A DNA stretch of 64,000 nt from Adiantum capillus-veneris (Eukaryota > Streptophyta > Polypodiopsida > Polypodiales > Pteridaceae): assembly GCA_014529385.2 (NCBI GenBank), contig CM043969.1, positions 76,184,676-76,248,675 on the forward strand. The letters run 5' to 3'. Positions within the stretch are counted from its first letter, which is position 1. Each line of letters begins with the position of its first letter. Below, piece after piece: positions 1 through 11,829 of the stretch. The notes beneath the pieces were generated by a model that was not told the origin of the DNA, did no database searches, and worked only from the letters and a program-made list of their open reading frames with translations. The translations under genes and the position numbers were made by a program.

Positions 1-1701
1 TCCTCATCAAGTACATCATGTACATCTGCATGAGTAATAGGCTGATCTGTAACATTTTCAGAAACCCCCATAGGCTGTACATTTGCCTCATTGGAATTTA
101 CATTCGAACTTCCACCACTGAAAAGAGGCAACAAAGTGTCATAAATGTCCTGTGAGCTTACATTACTGTCTCTAGTACATGACAACAAGGGCTGAACAGA
201 ATCTTCCACAAACACTACATCCCGTGAAACCAGAATATGCTTTGTTTGCGGATGATACAACCTGTAACCTTTGCTTTCAGCACTATAACCAACAAAATTA
301 CATTTGACAGCCTTATCATCCAATTTTCTGCGCTGTGTTTGTGGCACCAAAGCATATGCCAAACAACCAAAAACATGCATGTACTCAATAGAAGGCTTTC
401 TATCATGCCATGCTTCATATGGAGTAATAGACTGTAAAGCTTTTGTAGGACACCTGTTTAGTACATAAGTGGCACACATGATGGCCTCAAGCCAAAAAGA
501 ATGCGGCAAAGCTTTACTTTTGACCATACATCGTGCCATTTCCGTAAGTGACCTGCTTTTCCTCTCAGCAACACCATTTTGCTGAGGTGTATAAGGCACT
601 GTACATTGGTATTTTATCCCATGACTAGCCAGAAATGCATTGAATTCATGAGACATGTACTCCCCCCCTCGATCGGAACGGAGGGTGCCCATAGTACATT
701 TCGAGACATTTTCAACCATAGCCAGAAATTGTTTGAAGCACATAAAAACTTCGGACTTCGCTTTAAGCGGAAATACCCATGCATGCCTGGAGTACTCATC
801 AATGAAAGTCGCGAAGTACAGGTAATTGCCCAAGGATGGAGTTTGCATGGGCCCACAAACATCATCACTATGCACAAGCTGCAACCTGCATGTGGCCCGA
901 ACTGAACCATCCTTTGGAAACTTAGAACGTTGCATCTTACCCAAAATACAGCCTTCACAAACATGTTTGACAGGTGCTTCAAGAAGCGGCAAAGAAGCAA
1001 CCATATCAAATTTTTGCAAACGCAGCCAACTGGCAAAATTCAGATGAGCAAAACGTGCATGCCAAAGTTTTGCATCTGAAATAGCCCTTGAATCTGCAAC
1101 TGCATTTGCAAAATTTTGTCCACACTTGTCATACAAAGTGAGCTTATACAGCCCACGGCACAAAAGCCGAGATGCAACGGTTTCATCACCAAAACTGAGA
1201 TCATGAATTGTACATCTATCAGCCACAAATTTGACTATAAGTCCAAGTCTAACAAGTGCATATACAAACAAAAGATTCTTCTTGATTCCAGGTACATAAA
1301 GTGCATCAACAAGTGTGAAAGAACTGCCATTAGCAGCAGAAGCACAATCTTTCCAACTGCCTGAACTGGATAAGAGGCATTGTTGGCACAAGTGACAGAA
1401 TTCCCATGAGGGACAAACTTGAGAGAGGTGAACAATTCACGATGTGAGGTGTGCTTTGTAGCACCACTGTCGAAATACCACACATGTGAATCTGTAGCAA
1501 CTGACATGCATGCATCATGGACAACAAGATTGTAAGTGCAATCTGCACTAAAAGCCATTGTGTATCAACATCAGTATTACAGTCTCCTTTTACAGAAGAC
1601 TCGACAATGGCTACATTTGTAGTGGAACCAGCATTTGCAGTGAAACCACCCTCTTTCTTCTTAGCCTCTTTTGCCTTCAACTTAGGACACTGCTTGATCA
1701 A
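1..1701 (-). pseudogene. copia-1 pol fragment: protease, GAG-pre-integrase and integrase
   Basis: Reading right to left, the fragment has a retropepsin active site (FDSGATKH, near 1475), a GAG-pre-integrase stretch (LWHARFAHLNF, near 1050) and then an integrase core. The core has DVCGPMQ, FIDEYSRH, LRSDRGGEY and QQNGVAERK, so the D, D and E catalytic positions are present. The integrase C-terminal part (PYEAWHDRKPS, FVGYSAESKGY) runs to the window edge. The reading frame changes at least twice (near 1560 and 1345), so it is a pseudogene. In copia this polyprotein matures the particle and inserts the cDNA. The reverse transcriptase end is outside the window. Confidence 0.85.
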
Positions 1702-2564
1702 GTTTTACAATAATGGCAACGCATCTTCTTTTTGCCCTTATCACCAGAATTGCCAGATGAAGTGCTGCTAGCAGAAGCATTGGGAACAGAAGTTTTGCCA
1801 CTCGTAGCAGAACCATAAGAAGTGGCTGCATTGTTGTTACCACCCTTTCTTTGAGAAGCAATAGAAGCTTGTTCAACTGCACGCTGTCTAGTCCTGTTTT
1901 TTCTGGAAAGTGACTCTTGTAACAGCAATGTGCATAATGCATCAAACTTGACTACTTCAGGATTTCCTTGGGTCATAAGTCTCCAAGTACTAGCAAAAGT
2001 CTGGTAAGAATCTGGTAAGGCATCAAGAATAGTCTGCACAAGGGAACTGTCTGAAATGACTTCACCTGCAGAAATAAGTTGCTCATTGATATCCTTGACA
2101 CCAGCAAGAAAAGTGTCCATATCATCTTCCTCATGCATAATCTTTGACTCCAGCTCTTTACGCAGCAAAGCAATTTTAGCCTCATTGCGGTTTACATAAA
2201 GACCTGATAGAATATCCCAAGCCTGTTTTGTAGATTTTGCTGAACGAATGTGAGGAACAATGGTGCGCTTCACAGACAACGCAATCAATGCATGAGCTTG
2301 CGCATCCTTTACATCCCAACGAGATTGTTCTGTCGTAGGCAAAACAACTCTAATAGCAGCAATCCTTGCAGCAAGACCTGCAACATCCTCAACATCGCCT
2401 ACATCCTCAGAACCAGGACGTACATCAATGCCCTGCACAATATTCCAGACACCCTTTGACACAAGAACATGTTGCATCATGTAAGCCCACATAGGGTAAT
2501 TGTCTCCATCTAACCTGTCCTCAGCAGCAAACATCTTGAATACATCTGTGTTGTTGTTAGCCAT
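1698..2564 (-). pseudogene. copia-1 gag (UBN2-type) with broken zinc knuckle
   Basis: The ATG at 2564-2562 starts MANNNTDVFKMF, a typical copia gag N-terminus. It is followed by DGDNYPMWAYMM, the usual 'Y..W...M' motif, then a UBN2-like helical region ending in a basic/Ser-rich tail and the start of a zinc knuckle (CHYC). An in-frame ATG at 2651 would add 29 residues, but the ATG at 2564 fits the family better. The knuckle is cut: compared with copia-2 (CHYCRANDHLIK), about 10 bp are lost after the second Cys. This removes the His and throws the frame, so translation stops at 1698. The gene is otherwise open over about 288 codons. Gag would package element RNA in cytoplasmic virus-like particles. 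Confidence 0.85.
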
Positions 2565-2832
2565 GGTAAATGCTGCACCTGATATGAAAACTGCCGAAAA
2601 AGAGGAGAAATGGAGCGAGAATAGCACAAACCGTAGAGGACTGTAAGGCACCTATTATGCAGAAAACGGCATTGACAGAAATTTTGCACAAAAAGACGAA
2701 ATTGCCTGTGCAGACCTAACTGTAGTGGAAACGGAGGCCGAAATGAGCTCGAATCAGAAATCTTTGTCGTCCTGCGAATGCTCGCCAAACCTCACTGAAA
2801 TTGGAGAAAGTGAGCAGGCATGTGTTGGAGCA

Positions 2833-3216
2833 TGAAACGAACGAGGAGAGGGATCTCCCGGCTACACAGACCGCCTACAGATACGCGTCGGACGAACCAC
2901 CCAACCATAGCCACCATCCGGTAGCTCCCCCGTGCTGGGGCCAACGTCCAAGGACGTAGGCGTGCACCTGTAAGACCGAGCGTCCCATACCACCCGGCCT
3001 CACCTCCTCGAGGTGACCTCGCGCACTCCTAGCCTCGTGGGCTAACCACTGGCACTCTGCCAGTGGGGGTCGATAACTCCAAATGAGGCCTTGGCCTTCC
3101 TTTTATAATAATGGCCGGCCACACTGGCCTTGTTCACACTACATCCGCCCGGACACTAGACGCCCATCTCGACGGCATCTGGGCTAGATCCCCTCTTTTG
3201 TGAGCGGCACATAACA
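2833..3216 (-). repeat. 3' LTR of gypsy-1
   Basis: On the element strand it begins TGTTATGTGCCGC and ends CGTTTCA, giving the TG...CA termini of an LTR. It is immediately preceded (element sense) by a purine tract at 3217-3229. Length is about 384 bp. A TATA-like sequence (complement of CTTTTATA, 3100-3107) sits about 115 bp into the LTR and could be its promoter. The left border is set where copia-1 homology ends. No second LTR is available for comparison, so the left border could be off by several bases. Confidence 0.65.
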
Positions 3217-6200
3217 TACTCCCCCCCTGAAGAACCATTGATGTCCTCATCAATGAAGTGGGGATACTGAGCCTTCAAAGCTCTAATAGGTTCCGAAGTA
3301 GCAAACCTTTCAGATTGACCCTTCCATTTAATTAAGTACTCGTCATAAGCCTTTTGACGTGAATGACGGGTACGATGATCTAAAACTACTTTTGGTTCTC
3401 GAGGAATATACTCAGTTTGCATATCTTGCCTTACATTTTCCTCGATAGGCACAACAATGTCGGCTTCGCCCAATTTCACTTTAAGGCGGTTGACATGAAA
3501 CACTGGATGTACACTAACATCTGAAGGAAGAGCCAGTTTGTAGGCAACTTGGCCAATTTTCTTTGTGATCAAGAATGGACCACAATATCTAGCTGAAAGC
3601 TTATAATGCTTTCCTGTTTGCATAGTCTTGGAATCCTTGGGTATCTTCAGATAGACCCATTGTCCCACATCTAGAGTCCTTGGAGACCTCTTTTGATAGC
3701 ATAAGTAGTAACTCGGTCACGAGCCGTTCTTATACTATCCTTAGCCAATTCGAGCATTTCTTGCATGTCATACAGGAAATCACGAGCTTGGCATTCCTTG
3801 ACTTTCTCTAAGCCGATAGCAATCGGGGATTTAGGCTCGAATCTATACATCAGCATGAATGGGCTAAATCCAGTAGCAAAATGCTTGCTACTATTATAGG
3901 CAAACTCTGACTGTGGAAGATACCTTTCCCAGTCAGACTGCCTATGAGAGACATAGGCTCTCAACATGTCCTCTAACGTCTGATTCATCCTCTCAGTTTG
4001 TTCGTCAAACTCAGGATGGTCAGAAGACGACATACTCAACTTCGTTTGAAGGTGAGCAAAGACATCTCGCCAAAATCGGCCAGTGAACTTAGTATCTCGA
4101 TCACTGACGATATCTTTTGGGAGACCATACAGCTTATAAAGCTGATGAACAAATAAAACCGCCGACTCATGGCTTTTTACTGTCGACTTCGTTGGTATAA
4201 ACTTCGCCATTTTTGTGAGTCTATCGACCACAACCCAAATAGCGTCATTACCCCGACTAGTATTTGGCAAACCAACAATGAAGTCCATGGAAATACTCTG
4301 CCACTTGGCATCTAGGATTTCCAATGGATGTAGCAGGCCAGCTTTTCTAAGGCGCTCGGCCTTATTGACCTGACACTGGGCGCATCTCTTGACATAGCTC
4401 TCTATGTAAGAGCGCATTCTTGGCCAATAGAAATATCGTTTGACCAAAGCCAAAGTTCTCTGGATGCCTGGGTGCCCAGCGCTAGGAACATCGTGGCATT
4501 CACACAAAATCCTTAGTCGAATCCTTAGTCGAATCTCATCAATTCCCGGCACGCAGACTTTACCATTTCTGAACAATAGTCCACCTCTAATGGAATATTG
4601 TCGCTGTCTCGTCTCTCCAGCACGACTCACTTGGGTCTCCGGACCACCCAAGCCTGTATGCGAGTCATGCCCCGCTTCCACCTCGTTCCATATCTTGCCA
4701 AAATGGCCATCGGAACGACATAGCCCTCGGAGAGAGAGATAGAAATCCGTCAAGATTTCAGCCATAGACAAGGCATTGACCTCAGGAATCCTATTGAGCG
4801 CATCGGCAACTCGATTGCTGGATCCTTTTCTATAACGGATCTCAAAGTCAAACTCTTGCATAAGCTCAATCCATCTAGCCTTCCGGTCCTTGAGATCACC
4901 CTGATCACAGATATAGCGCAAGGAGTGATGATCTGTCCATGCAACAAACATAGAGCCATACAAGTAGTGCCGCCATTTCCTCAGGGCGTGGACTACGACG
5001 TAAAGCTCCTTTTCATACGTTGGATAACGCATCTCAGCGTCAGAAAGCTTCTTACTTTCAAACGCAACAGGACGTACATCCTGATATAATGCCGCACCAA
5101 TAGCATAATCACTAGCATCCGTTTCAACCACAAACGGTTTGCTAGGATCCACAATGTGTAATATTGACGCAGCAGTCACCAAGTGCTTTAGTGTCCGAAA
5201 GCTCTCGTCGAGACGCTCATTCCAGACAACAGGGGAATTACCTTCACAATGAGGACCCGAAGTCTTCGGCCCTTTCACCCCTCCTTTTAATAGTTGCGTA
5301 AGTGGAACAATAATCCTTGATAAACTTGCGAAAGAATTCAATAAAGCCTAAAAAGGTCTTTACTTGGCGCACATTCTTCAGAACGGGCCAATTTCGCACC
5401 TTATCCAATTTTTCAGGGTTGACGCGAATTCCATCGCGAGTAATGATGTGACCCAAGTATAGAAGCTCTTTCTTAAAGAATTCACACTTAGAAGCCTTAG
5501 CATAAAGCTTCTCAGTTCTCAGTACTTCGAGAACAGTGCGTATATGCACTAGGTGCTCAGACAAACTTCGGCTGTAGATCAAGATATCATCGAGAAATAC
5601 AACCACGAAGTTGCCTAAAAATGGTCTCAGCAGATCATTCATCATCTGTTGGAACGTAGCTGGAGCATTGGTCAAACCAAAAGGCAAGACCAAAAACTCG
5701 TAGTGACCATAACGCGTATGGAAGCCTGTCTTAGGAATATCTTCCAGTTTGATCCGGATATGATGATAGCCTGATCGCAGGTCTCTTCGTAAAATACAAC
5801 GCTCCATGGAGCCGATCTATCAGATCGTCCATGCGCGGGAGCGGATACTTGTTCTTGACAGTGAGCTTATTCAACCCCTTGTAATCCACGCGGAAGCGCA
5901 TAGTGTTAACCTTTTTTCGAGAAAGTAACATTGACGCTCCCCACGGGGACTTACTTGGTCGAAAAAACCCGTGTCGAGATAATCTTTCAGCTGCCGCTGA
6001 ATCTCGTCCTCTTCGGTTTTACTAAACCGATACGGTTGCTTTGAGAAGGGTTGGCTACCAGCCACCAACTCAATGCCGTGATCGACTCCTCTCAAAGGCG
6101 GCAAGCCAAGAGGTAGATCATCAGGAAAAGCATCCTCGAAATCAGTCATGATTTCTCGGATAAGGTTGGATTCGTCGGAATCTCCAAGTTCAACAGAAGA

Positions 6201-6446
6201 ATATGAAACATTTTTACGAAATTCAGTGACAGAAGTACCAAGCACTAATGAATCAAACCAAGCAGATTGTACACATCGATAAAAGTCAACATCAGAAGAC
6301 TTTATTTCTTTATACATTTCCAAAGCAGTAATAACTGGTATTGCAAAACCATTATTTACAGACTTCTGATTACAAAGCGACACAGATACATGAGACATGT
6401 TCTGCTTAACAAAAACAAGAGAGTGAAGTACATAGTCTATATACAA
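3156..6446 (-). pseudogene. gypsy-1 pol: RT, RNase H, integrase, chromodomain-like tail
   Basis: From right to left it starts with an aspartate-rich linker (5871-6446). The RT follows (about 5244-5931), with [20 protein letters not shown] and catalytic FLDDILIYS. RNase H follows (VVETDASDYAIG, near 5120). The integrase has an HHCC zinc finger (HDVPSAGHPG...CAQCQ) and core motifs SMDFIVGLP, IVSDRDTKF and EQTERMNQ, with both Asp and the Glu retained. A chromodomain-like end contains YDEYLIKWKG, but the usual ATWE has become ATSE. The stretch 3671-5341 is open for 556 codons. Frameshifts occur near 5915, 5780, 5310 and 3690. The last ORF reads about 60 bp into the LTR. An in-frame 12-bp duplication (IRLRIRLR) lies at 4506-4530. 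Confidence 0.85.
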
Positions 6447-6499
6447 TGACTCTTGTTTATCATAAAACCATGGAATGCCCAGTTGACTTTGTGGCAGAG

Positions 6500-6965
6500 T
6501 TCTAAAATGTTCCCCTTGTCATTCCGGAGGTAATGACGCGAACCATTTCATGGCCCAAAATAGCAATTCCCTAATTTTTAGGAGATGCTTCCGTTGGGCT
6601 CCCACTGGTCTTCTGACCATCTATCCCCATTGGGACCGCATCCAAAAATGCAATGTGGCCCAACTGTTGGGTATTTTCTTTTGGTGATCCCACCTTGACT
6701 TTATGCCTTTATTGAGTTCACTTCCTAGTATCCACCAACTTGCTAAGTGCGACGGGGGGACCTACATGATCTTGAGCTGAGCCTAGACATCCTCTTACTA
6801 TACGAATTCTAGTGCCGACCAACTTCTCGTCTAAGGGTGAAACTACTGTTCACATTGGCCATCTAATGTCCGACCATTTGCAACTTCAAAAAGAGGGTCT
6901 CAAAAATAAAACAAAAATCATTGGAAAGAAACCAACAACTAAGGTTACCAGTTGCCACGTCCTCG

Positions 6966-7018
<53 letters not shown>

Positions 7019-7397
7019 ATGTGACAAGAGAGTTGTGTTAAATTGTAACTGACATTGATATATGATCATATATCTTTCTCAAGGTAGATCATTGAGCAAA
7101 AAAATAAAAATGTGTGCACGTGTACACTGCACTGTGAACACCTATTTTGTGTATACATAACTCTATACATACAGAAAATTGGCGTTTCGGTCAGACGTTT
7201 CAGTGAGACCTTGGCTGAGGGTGAAACGTTCCAGGGTGATGACAGTGTAATTAGTTACCAGTAACTTGATTTCATGATCTCTATTTTTGCAATTGTAGTA
7301 TGCTGTTTGCATTCAATATCTTCAAGTGATGACTGTAATTAGTTTCCAGTGGCTACAGTACCTTGATTTCGTGAATTTTTTTTTTTTGCAATTGCAG
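6500..7397. other. probable FURRY intron remainder, no exon recognised
   Basis: No protein-coding segment is recognisable here. It contains a long CT microsatellite (6969-7017). Just before the first FURRY exon it has a duplicated copy of the intron end (7236-7310 resembles 7327-7400). The upstream FURRY exon must lie to the left of gypsy-1 and copia-1 if the gene is intact, so this would be the 3' part of an intron longer than 7.4 kb (inference). Confidence 0.5.
6969..7017. repeat. (CT)n microsatellite
   Basis: A perfect CT dinucleotide run of about 24 units lies in the presumed FURRY intron. Open frames through it are simple Leu/Ser or Glu/Arg repeats and are not genes. Confidence 0.95.
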
Positions 7398-10300
7398 TAT
7401 GCCGCAACCCTTGTACTTGGGCACGCGCATGTTGATCTGTGTGAAGTGATGCTGGCATCTCTTCTCTCTTTTCTTGAAGAAGTAACATCAGAATCTGAAA
7501 ACAGACCAAAATGGAAGGTCAGTTCCACTGAATTGATTTTGGTAAACTCTTTCGCACTATCTTCGTACTCTTTCTAGCTTTGTTTTACAAGCTGCCAAGG
7601 GATTGATATTATCCTCTTTCTCCATAAATCAACCAAGCATTATGTGGCCAACCTACGAAGATGGCCCAATTTTAAATCTGAGGATTTTTCTATTGAAGTC
7701 AGAAGTTCTGCCATCTAGGTAAAGTAGGTCAGAAAGTAGTCCACTTATGACAGAGCTGGGTATGAGAACCCTTGTCGAGGACCTATTTCCAAAGTATTTA
7801 AGATTCATCTGATAAATCAGGAGTTCAGTACAAACATTAAAAAATCTCCCTCTTGTAACTTGCAGAGTCAAAAAGCTCGCCGTGATGATATTCGAGTGCA
7901 TGTGGCCAACGTTTATCGTATGGTTGCTGATTCCATTTGGCCTGGGATGCTTTCAAGAAAATCCATGCTGCGGATTCATTTTGCACGATTCATTGATGAA
8001 ACTGTGCGACACATCCGGTCATCATCACAAGATCTTTTCCAGGAACTGCAGCCTTTACGATATTCCTTGGCCTCCGTATTAAGGGCCCTTTCACCCGAGC
8101 TGGTCAAAGCAAATTCAGAAAGACTGGACCCTAGAACTAGGAGACGGCTTTTTGATCTTCTTGCCTCTTGGTGTGATGAATCAATGAGCAACTGGGGTCA
8201 AGATACAGTCAGTGATTATCGAAGAGAAATTGAGCGCTATAAATCTGCACAAAGCGTTCGCACCAAGGATTCAATGGAAAAAATAAACCTTGATAAAGAA
8301 ATCAATGAGCAAGTGGAGGCTGTACAATGGATGGCGATGAATGCAATGGCTGCATTGCTGTTTGGACCCTGTTTCGATGACAGTGCAAGGAAGATAACAG
8401 GAAGGGTTTTTTCTTGGATCAATGCTCTCTTCCTTGATAACGTGCCAAGGATGCCTACAGGCTATTCTCCTGCAGATCCTCGGACACCTTCACATTCCAA
8501 GTTTGGCATGCCAGGGGCTGTAGATGCTTTTCGTACTGCTATAGGGAACAAAGAAAAACAAAGAGGAAGTCATTTTAGAACACAGCTGGCCAAAACTGCC
8601 CTAATGAACATTCTTCAGAGCAATCTTGATCTGTTTCCAGCCTGCATTGACAAGGTAACTACTGGATTTACCTGGTTCACATTTCTCCATATTAGCTAGT
8701 TTATTTGAAGACTTCAGTTTTTTATGTGTTTTTGTTTTTTTATGGAAACTGTAGTGTTATGCACCTGATCCCACCATTGCGGATGGTTATTTTAGTGTTG
8801 TTGCCGAGGTTTACATGAGACAGGAAATTCCAAAGTGTGAAATACAGAAACTTTTAAGCCTGATCTTATACAAGGTGGTTGATCCATCTAGACAGATTAG
8901 GGATGATGCCTTGCAAATGTTGGAAACACTGTCTGCTCGTGAATGGGCAGAAGAGGGAGAGGGTACAGGTAGGTATCGTGCTGCTGTGGTAGGAAATTTA
9001 CCTGATTCCTATCAACAGTTCCAGTATCAGCTGTCTGCTAAATTGGCCAAGGAGCATCCAGAACTAAGTGAATACCTCTGTGAAGAGATAATGCAAAGGC
9101 AACTAGATGCTGTAGACATTATTACCCAGCATCAAGTGCTGACTTGTATGGCACCCTGGATTGAAAATCTTCAGCTCTGGATTCTTAAGTGCACTGGATG
9201 GTGTGAGAGGCTTTTGAAAAGTATGTACTATGTTACTTGGCGTCATGGTAATCAGTTTCCCGATGAGATTGAAAAGCTGTGGAGCACAGTTGCAAGGAAG
9301 GTACGGAATGTTGATCCTGTGCTCGACTTTCTGATCAGTAAAGGCATAGAAGATTGTGATTCAAATGCATCAAGAGAGATTAGTGGTGCTTTTGCCACAT
9401 ATTTTTCTGTAGCTAAGAGGATCAGTCTTTATCTGGCACGGGTTTCGCCACAACGAACTATTGATCACCTGGTTTTTGCACTGGCACAGCGCATGAGTGA
9501 TGACTTTAGGCGGGCAACAGAGTTAGTTTTCAAATTTGATAGTGCAAATGCTGTGCTTGAGTTTTCACAAGGTCCACAGCAGGTTCAGATGCTGGACCCC
9601 CTCCCCCCTATGTCTCCTTTGCTCATTCGGAGCTCATTAGAAGGTCAACTCCGTAATGTCAGTGGCAATCTAAGCTGGCGGACAGCAACTGGTCGAAGTA
9701 TGTCAGGACCACTGAATGCCATGCCAGAAATTCATACTGGGAGATCAGGGCAACTCTTTACGGGTTCAGGCCCTCTAAGTATATCAGGTCCATTGATGGG
9801 TGTAAGGACCTCTACTGGAAGCTTGAAAAGCAGGCATTTGTCCAGAGATAGCGGGGACTGCTATATTGAAACACCGACTACTTTGATGGAAGAGGTTCGC
9901 TCCAGTACCCCTGCCATGGTAGGAGAGTTACAGTCTGTACTGCAAGGCCATCATCATTGGCTTTCTAAGGCAGATATTGCCCTAATTCTGCTGGCAGAGA
10001 TAGCTTATGAAAATGATGAAGATTTTCGTGGTTATCTGCCTCTTCTTTTCCATGTAACTTTTGTCTCAATGGACAGTGCAGAGGATATTGTGCTAGAGCA
10101 TTGCCAACAACTTCTTGTGAACCTTCTATATTCGCTTGCTGGAAGACCATTAGAGTCTTGCAGTATAGGAGAGTTTGGAGATGGTGAGGATAAGAAGCAG
10201 GTAGAGAGCCTAATGAAGTATGTGCAGTCAAAAAAGGGTACCAGTATGTGGAAACATGAGGATATGACGTTGACTCGGGTGGACCTTCCAAGTGCAGCTT

Positions 10301-11829
10301 TGCTATCTGCTCTTGTTCAAAGTGTCGTAGATGCAGTTTTTTTTCAAGGGGATTTACGCCAGAGGTGGGGTGAAGAGGCATTGAAGTGGGCTATGGAATG
10401 CTCATCTCGTCACTTGGCATGTCGATCTCATCAAATTTTTAGGGCACTTCGGCCAAGTGTGACAACTGATACATGTGTGTCTCTGTTACGATGTCTGCAT
10501 CGTTGTTTCAGCAATCCGTCACCTCCTGTGCTTGGGTTTATCATGGAGATCTTGTTATCATTACAGGTGATTGTGGAAATTTTGGAACCAGAGAAGGTAA
10601 TTCTTTATCCTCAACTGTTTTGGGGATGTGTGGCTATGCTGCACACCGACTATGTTCACATCTACACTCAAGTTTTGGAGCTGTTTGCTCGCATTATTGA
10701 CCACCTCTCCTTTCGAGATCGGACGATAGAAAATGTTTTGCTTTCCAACATGCCAAAGGGTGACTATGAAAGAACCTATCACCTTGAGGTAGGCAGAGAA
10801 GAAGATGAAGCAGGTGCAGACAAGGCAAAACCCCCTTTGTTTGAAGGGGTTCAGCCTCTAGTGCTGAAAGGCCTCATGTCAACTCTTAGCCATGGATCAG
10901 CCATTGAGGTCCTTTCTCGTATTACTTTGGACTCTTGCGATTGTATTCTTGGGAGTTCTGAGACTCGGCTTCTCATGCACATAGTTGGTATGCTCCCTTG
11001 GCTCTGCCTACAGCTTCAACATGAGCAAAACTCCTCAGCTTTCGGCTTTGAGCTGTCAGTACAGCACCAATATCAAAGAGCCTGTTTAGTGGCAGGCAAT
11101 CTTGCTGAATGGTGTAAAACAAAAGGATTGGATGATATGGCACTAGTCTTCTGTTCTTATTCAGCAGGTCAGACCTCTGTTGACGGATTTTTAGACAGAT
11201 TAGCTCCTTTGTTGTGTGCAGAATGGTTTCCTCGTCATTCAGTCCTTGCCTTTGGCCATCTACTTCGATTGCTTGAAAAAGTTCTCACTGAGTATCAACG
11301 TGTAATTTTGTTATTGCTGAAGGCTCTCCTTCAATACACTTCAATTGAACCGTCACAAAGCCCACATGTTTATGGCATTGTATCTCAGCTTTTAGAAGGT
11401 CCTCTTTGTCACGAAGCTCTGAGAGTGTTGGAGGCTCTTCTTCAAAATTGCAGTACACTTTCAAGTGGATTGGCGGAGGGTATGCTAAGTGGGCAACACC
11501 AAGATCCAAACAGCGGACTTGCCACCATTCCTGGCAACAGGCGTGTGGATGAGGAGCGCCAAGATAAGCCAACGGCTGTGCTGGTCTCGCAAAGCTCTTT
11601 TAAGGCTCGAAGCGGACCTTTACTGTACTTGGGAGGTCCAAGTGTAGTACAGAATTCTAGCATAGCTGTCTTGCCTTCCAAGGAAACAGCCCTTCAAAAT
11701 ACCAAGTTGGCCCTCGGAAGAGTTCTGGAAACCTATGGGTCAGGGAAGAGGAAAGATTATAAGAGGTTGGTTCCATTTGTTGCAAGTAACAACAGCACAC
11801 AAGGAAATAATCTCAGTAATAATATTTGA
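7398..11829 (+). CDS. FRY: FURRY-like cell morphogenesis protein (MOR2-PAG1 family), C-terminal exons
   Basis: Three exons are visible: 7398-7517 (40 codons), 7866-8654 (263) and 8755-11829 (1,024 plus stop). All junctions are GT-AG and phase 0; the introns are 348 and 100 bp. The product matches the plant FURRY protein from its middle to its natural end, with near-identical blocks such as EVYMRQEIPKCEIQ, LSLILYKVVDPSRQIRDDAL and GNLPDSYQQFQYQLS. It ends in KRLVPFVASNN. The ARM/HEAT-like central and C-terminal MOR2-PAG1 regions are separated by a Ser/Gly-rich linker (roughly 9640-9870). Plant FURRY proteins are about 2,150 residues, so about 850 N-terminal residues lie upstream of the window or are lost. 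Animal Furry and yeast Tao3/Mor2 scaffold NDR-family kinases in polarised growth; the plant role is less clear. No stop or frameshift is seen, so the exons look functional. Confidence 0.93.

Larger units (their letters stand above)
1..2832 (-). mobile_element. Ty1/copia retrotransposon fragment (copia-1)
   Basis: This is an antisense copia-type element. Gag lies at 1698-2564 and protease-integrase lies at 1-1701, in the copia order gag-PR-IN; the reverse transcriptase would lie beyond the left window edge. It closely matches a second copy of the same family, copia-2 (30780-32693 plus 50103-50900), including its 5' leader up to about 2832. There the match stops abruptly where the LTR of gypsy-1 begins, so the primer-binding site and 5' LTR of copia-1 are missing. 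It is probably intronic within FURRY, in the antisense direction (inference). The family assignment is firm; the outer limits are not visible. Confidence 0.88.
2833..6500 (-). mobile_element. Ty3/gypsy chromovirus-like element, 5' truncated (gypsy-1)
   Basis: This antisense element has a 3' LTR (2833-3216), a polypurine tract complement at 3217-3229, and pol running rightwards to about 6446. It carries RT, RNase H, integrase and a chromodomain-like tail in the Ty3/gypsy order. Gag, the primer-binding site and the 5' LTR are not found: recognisable homology fades around 6500 and FURRY exon sequence begins at 7398. It sits directly against copia-1 leader sequence, so it probably inserted into copia-1. 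The left flank is GAGCA, but no matching right-hand target-site duplication could be found because the right end is gone. Confidence 0.83.

Noticed and set aside
7326-7397. Extending the first FURRY exon leftward to the upstream in-frame ATG
   Set aside because: The T-rich tract and GCAATTGCAG just before 7398 form a good acceptor, and FURRY similarity begins exactly at YAATLVLG.
9965-10381. 138-codon minus-strand ORF
   Set aside because: It is a shadow of the FURRY exon, whose frame is conserved across plants.
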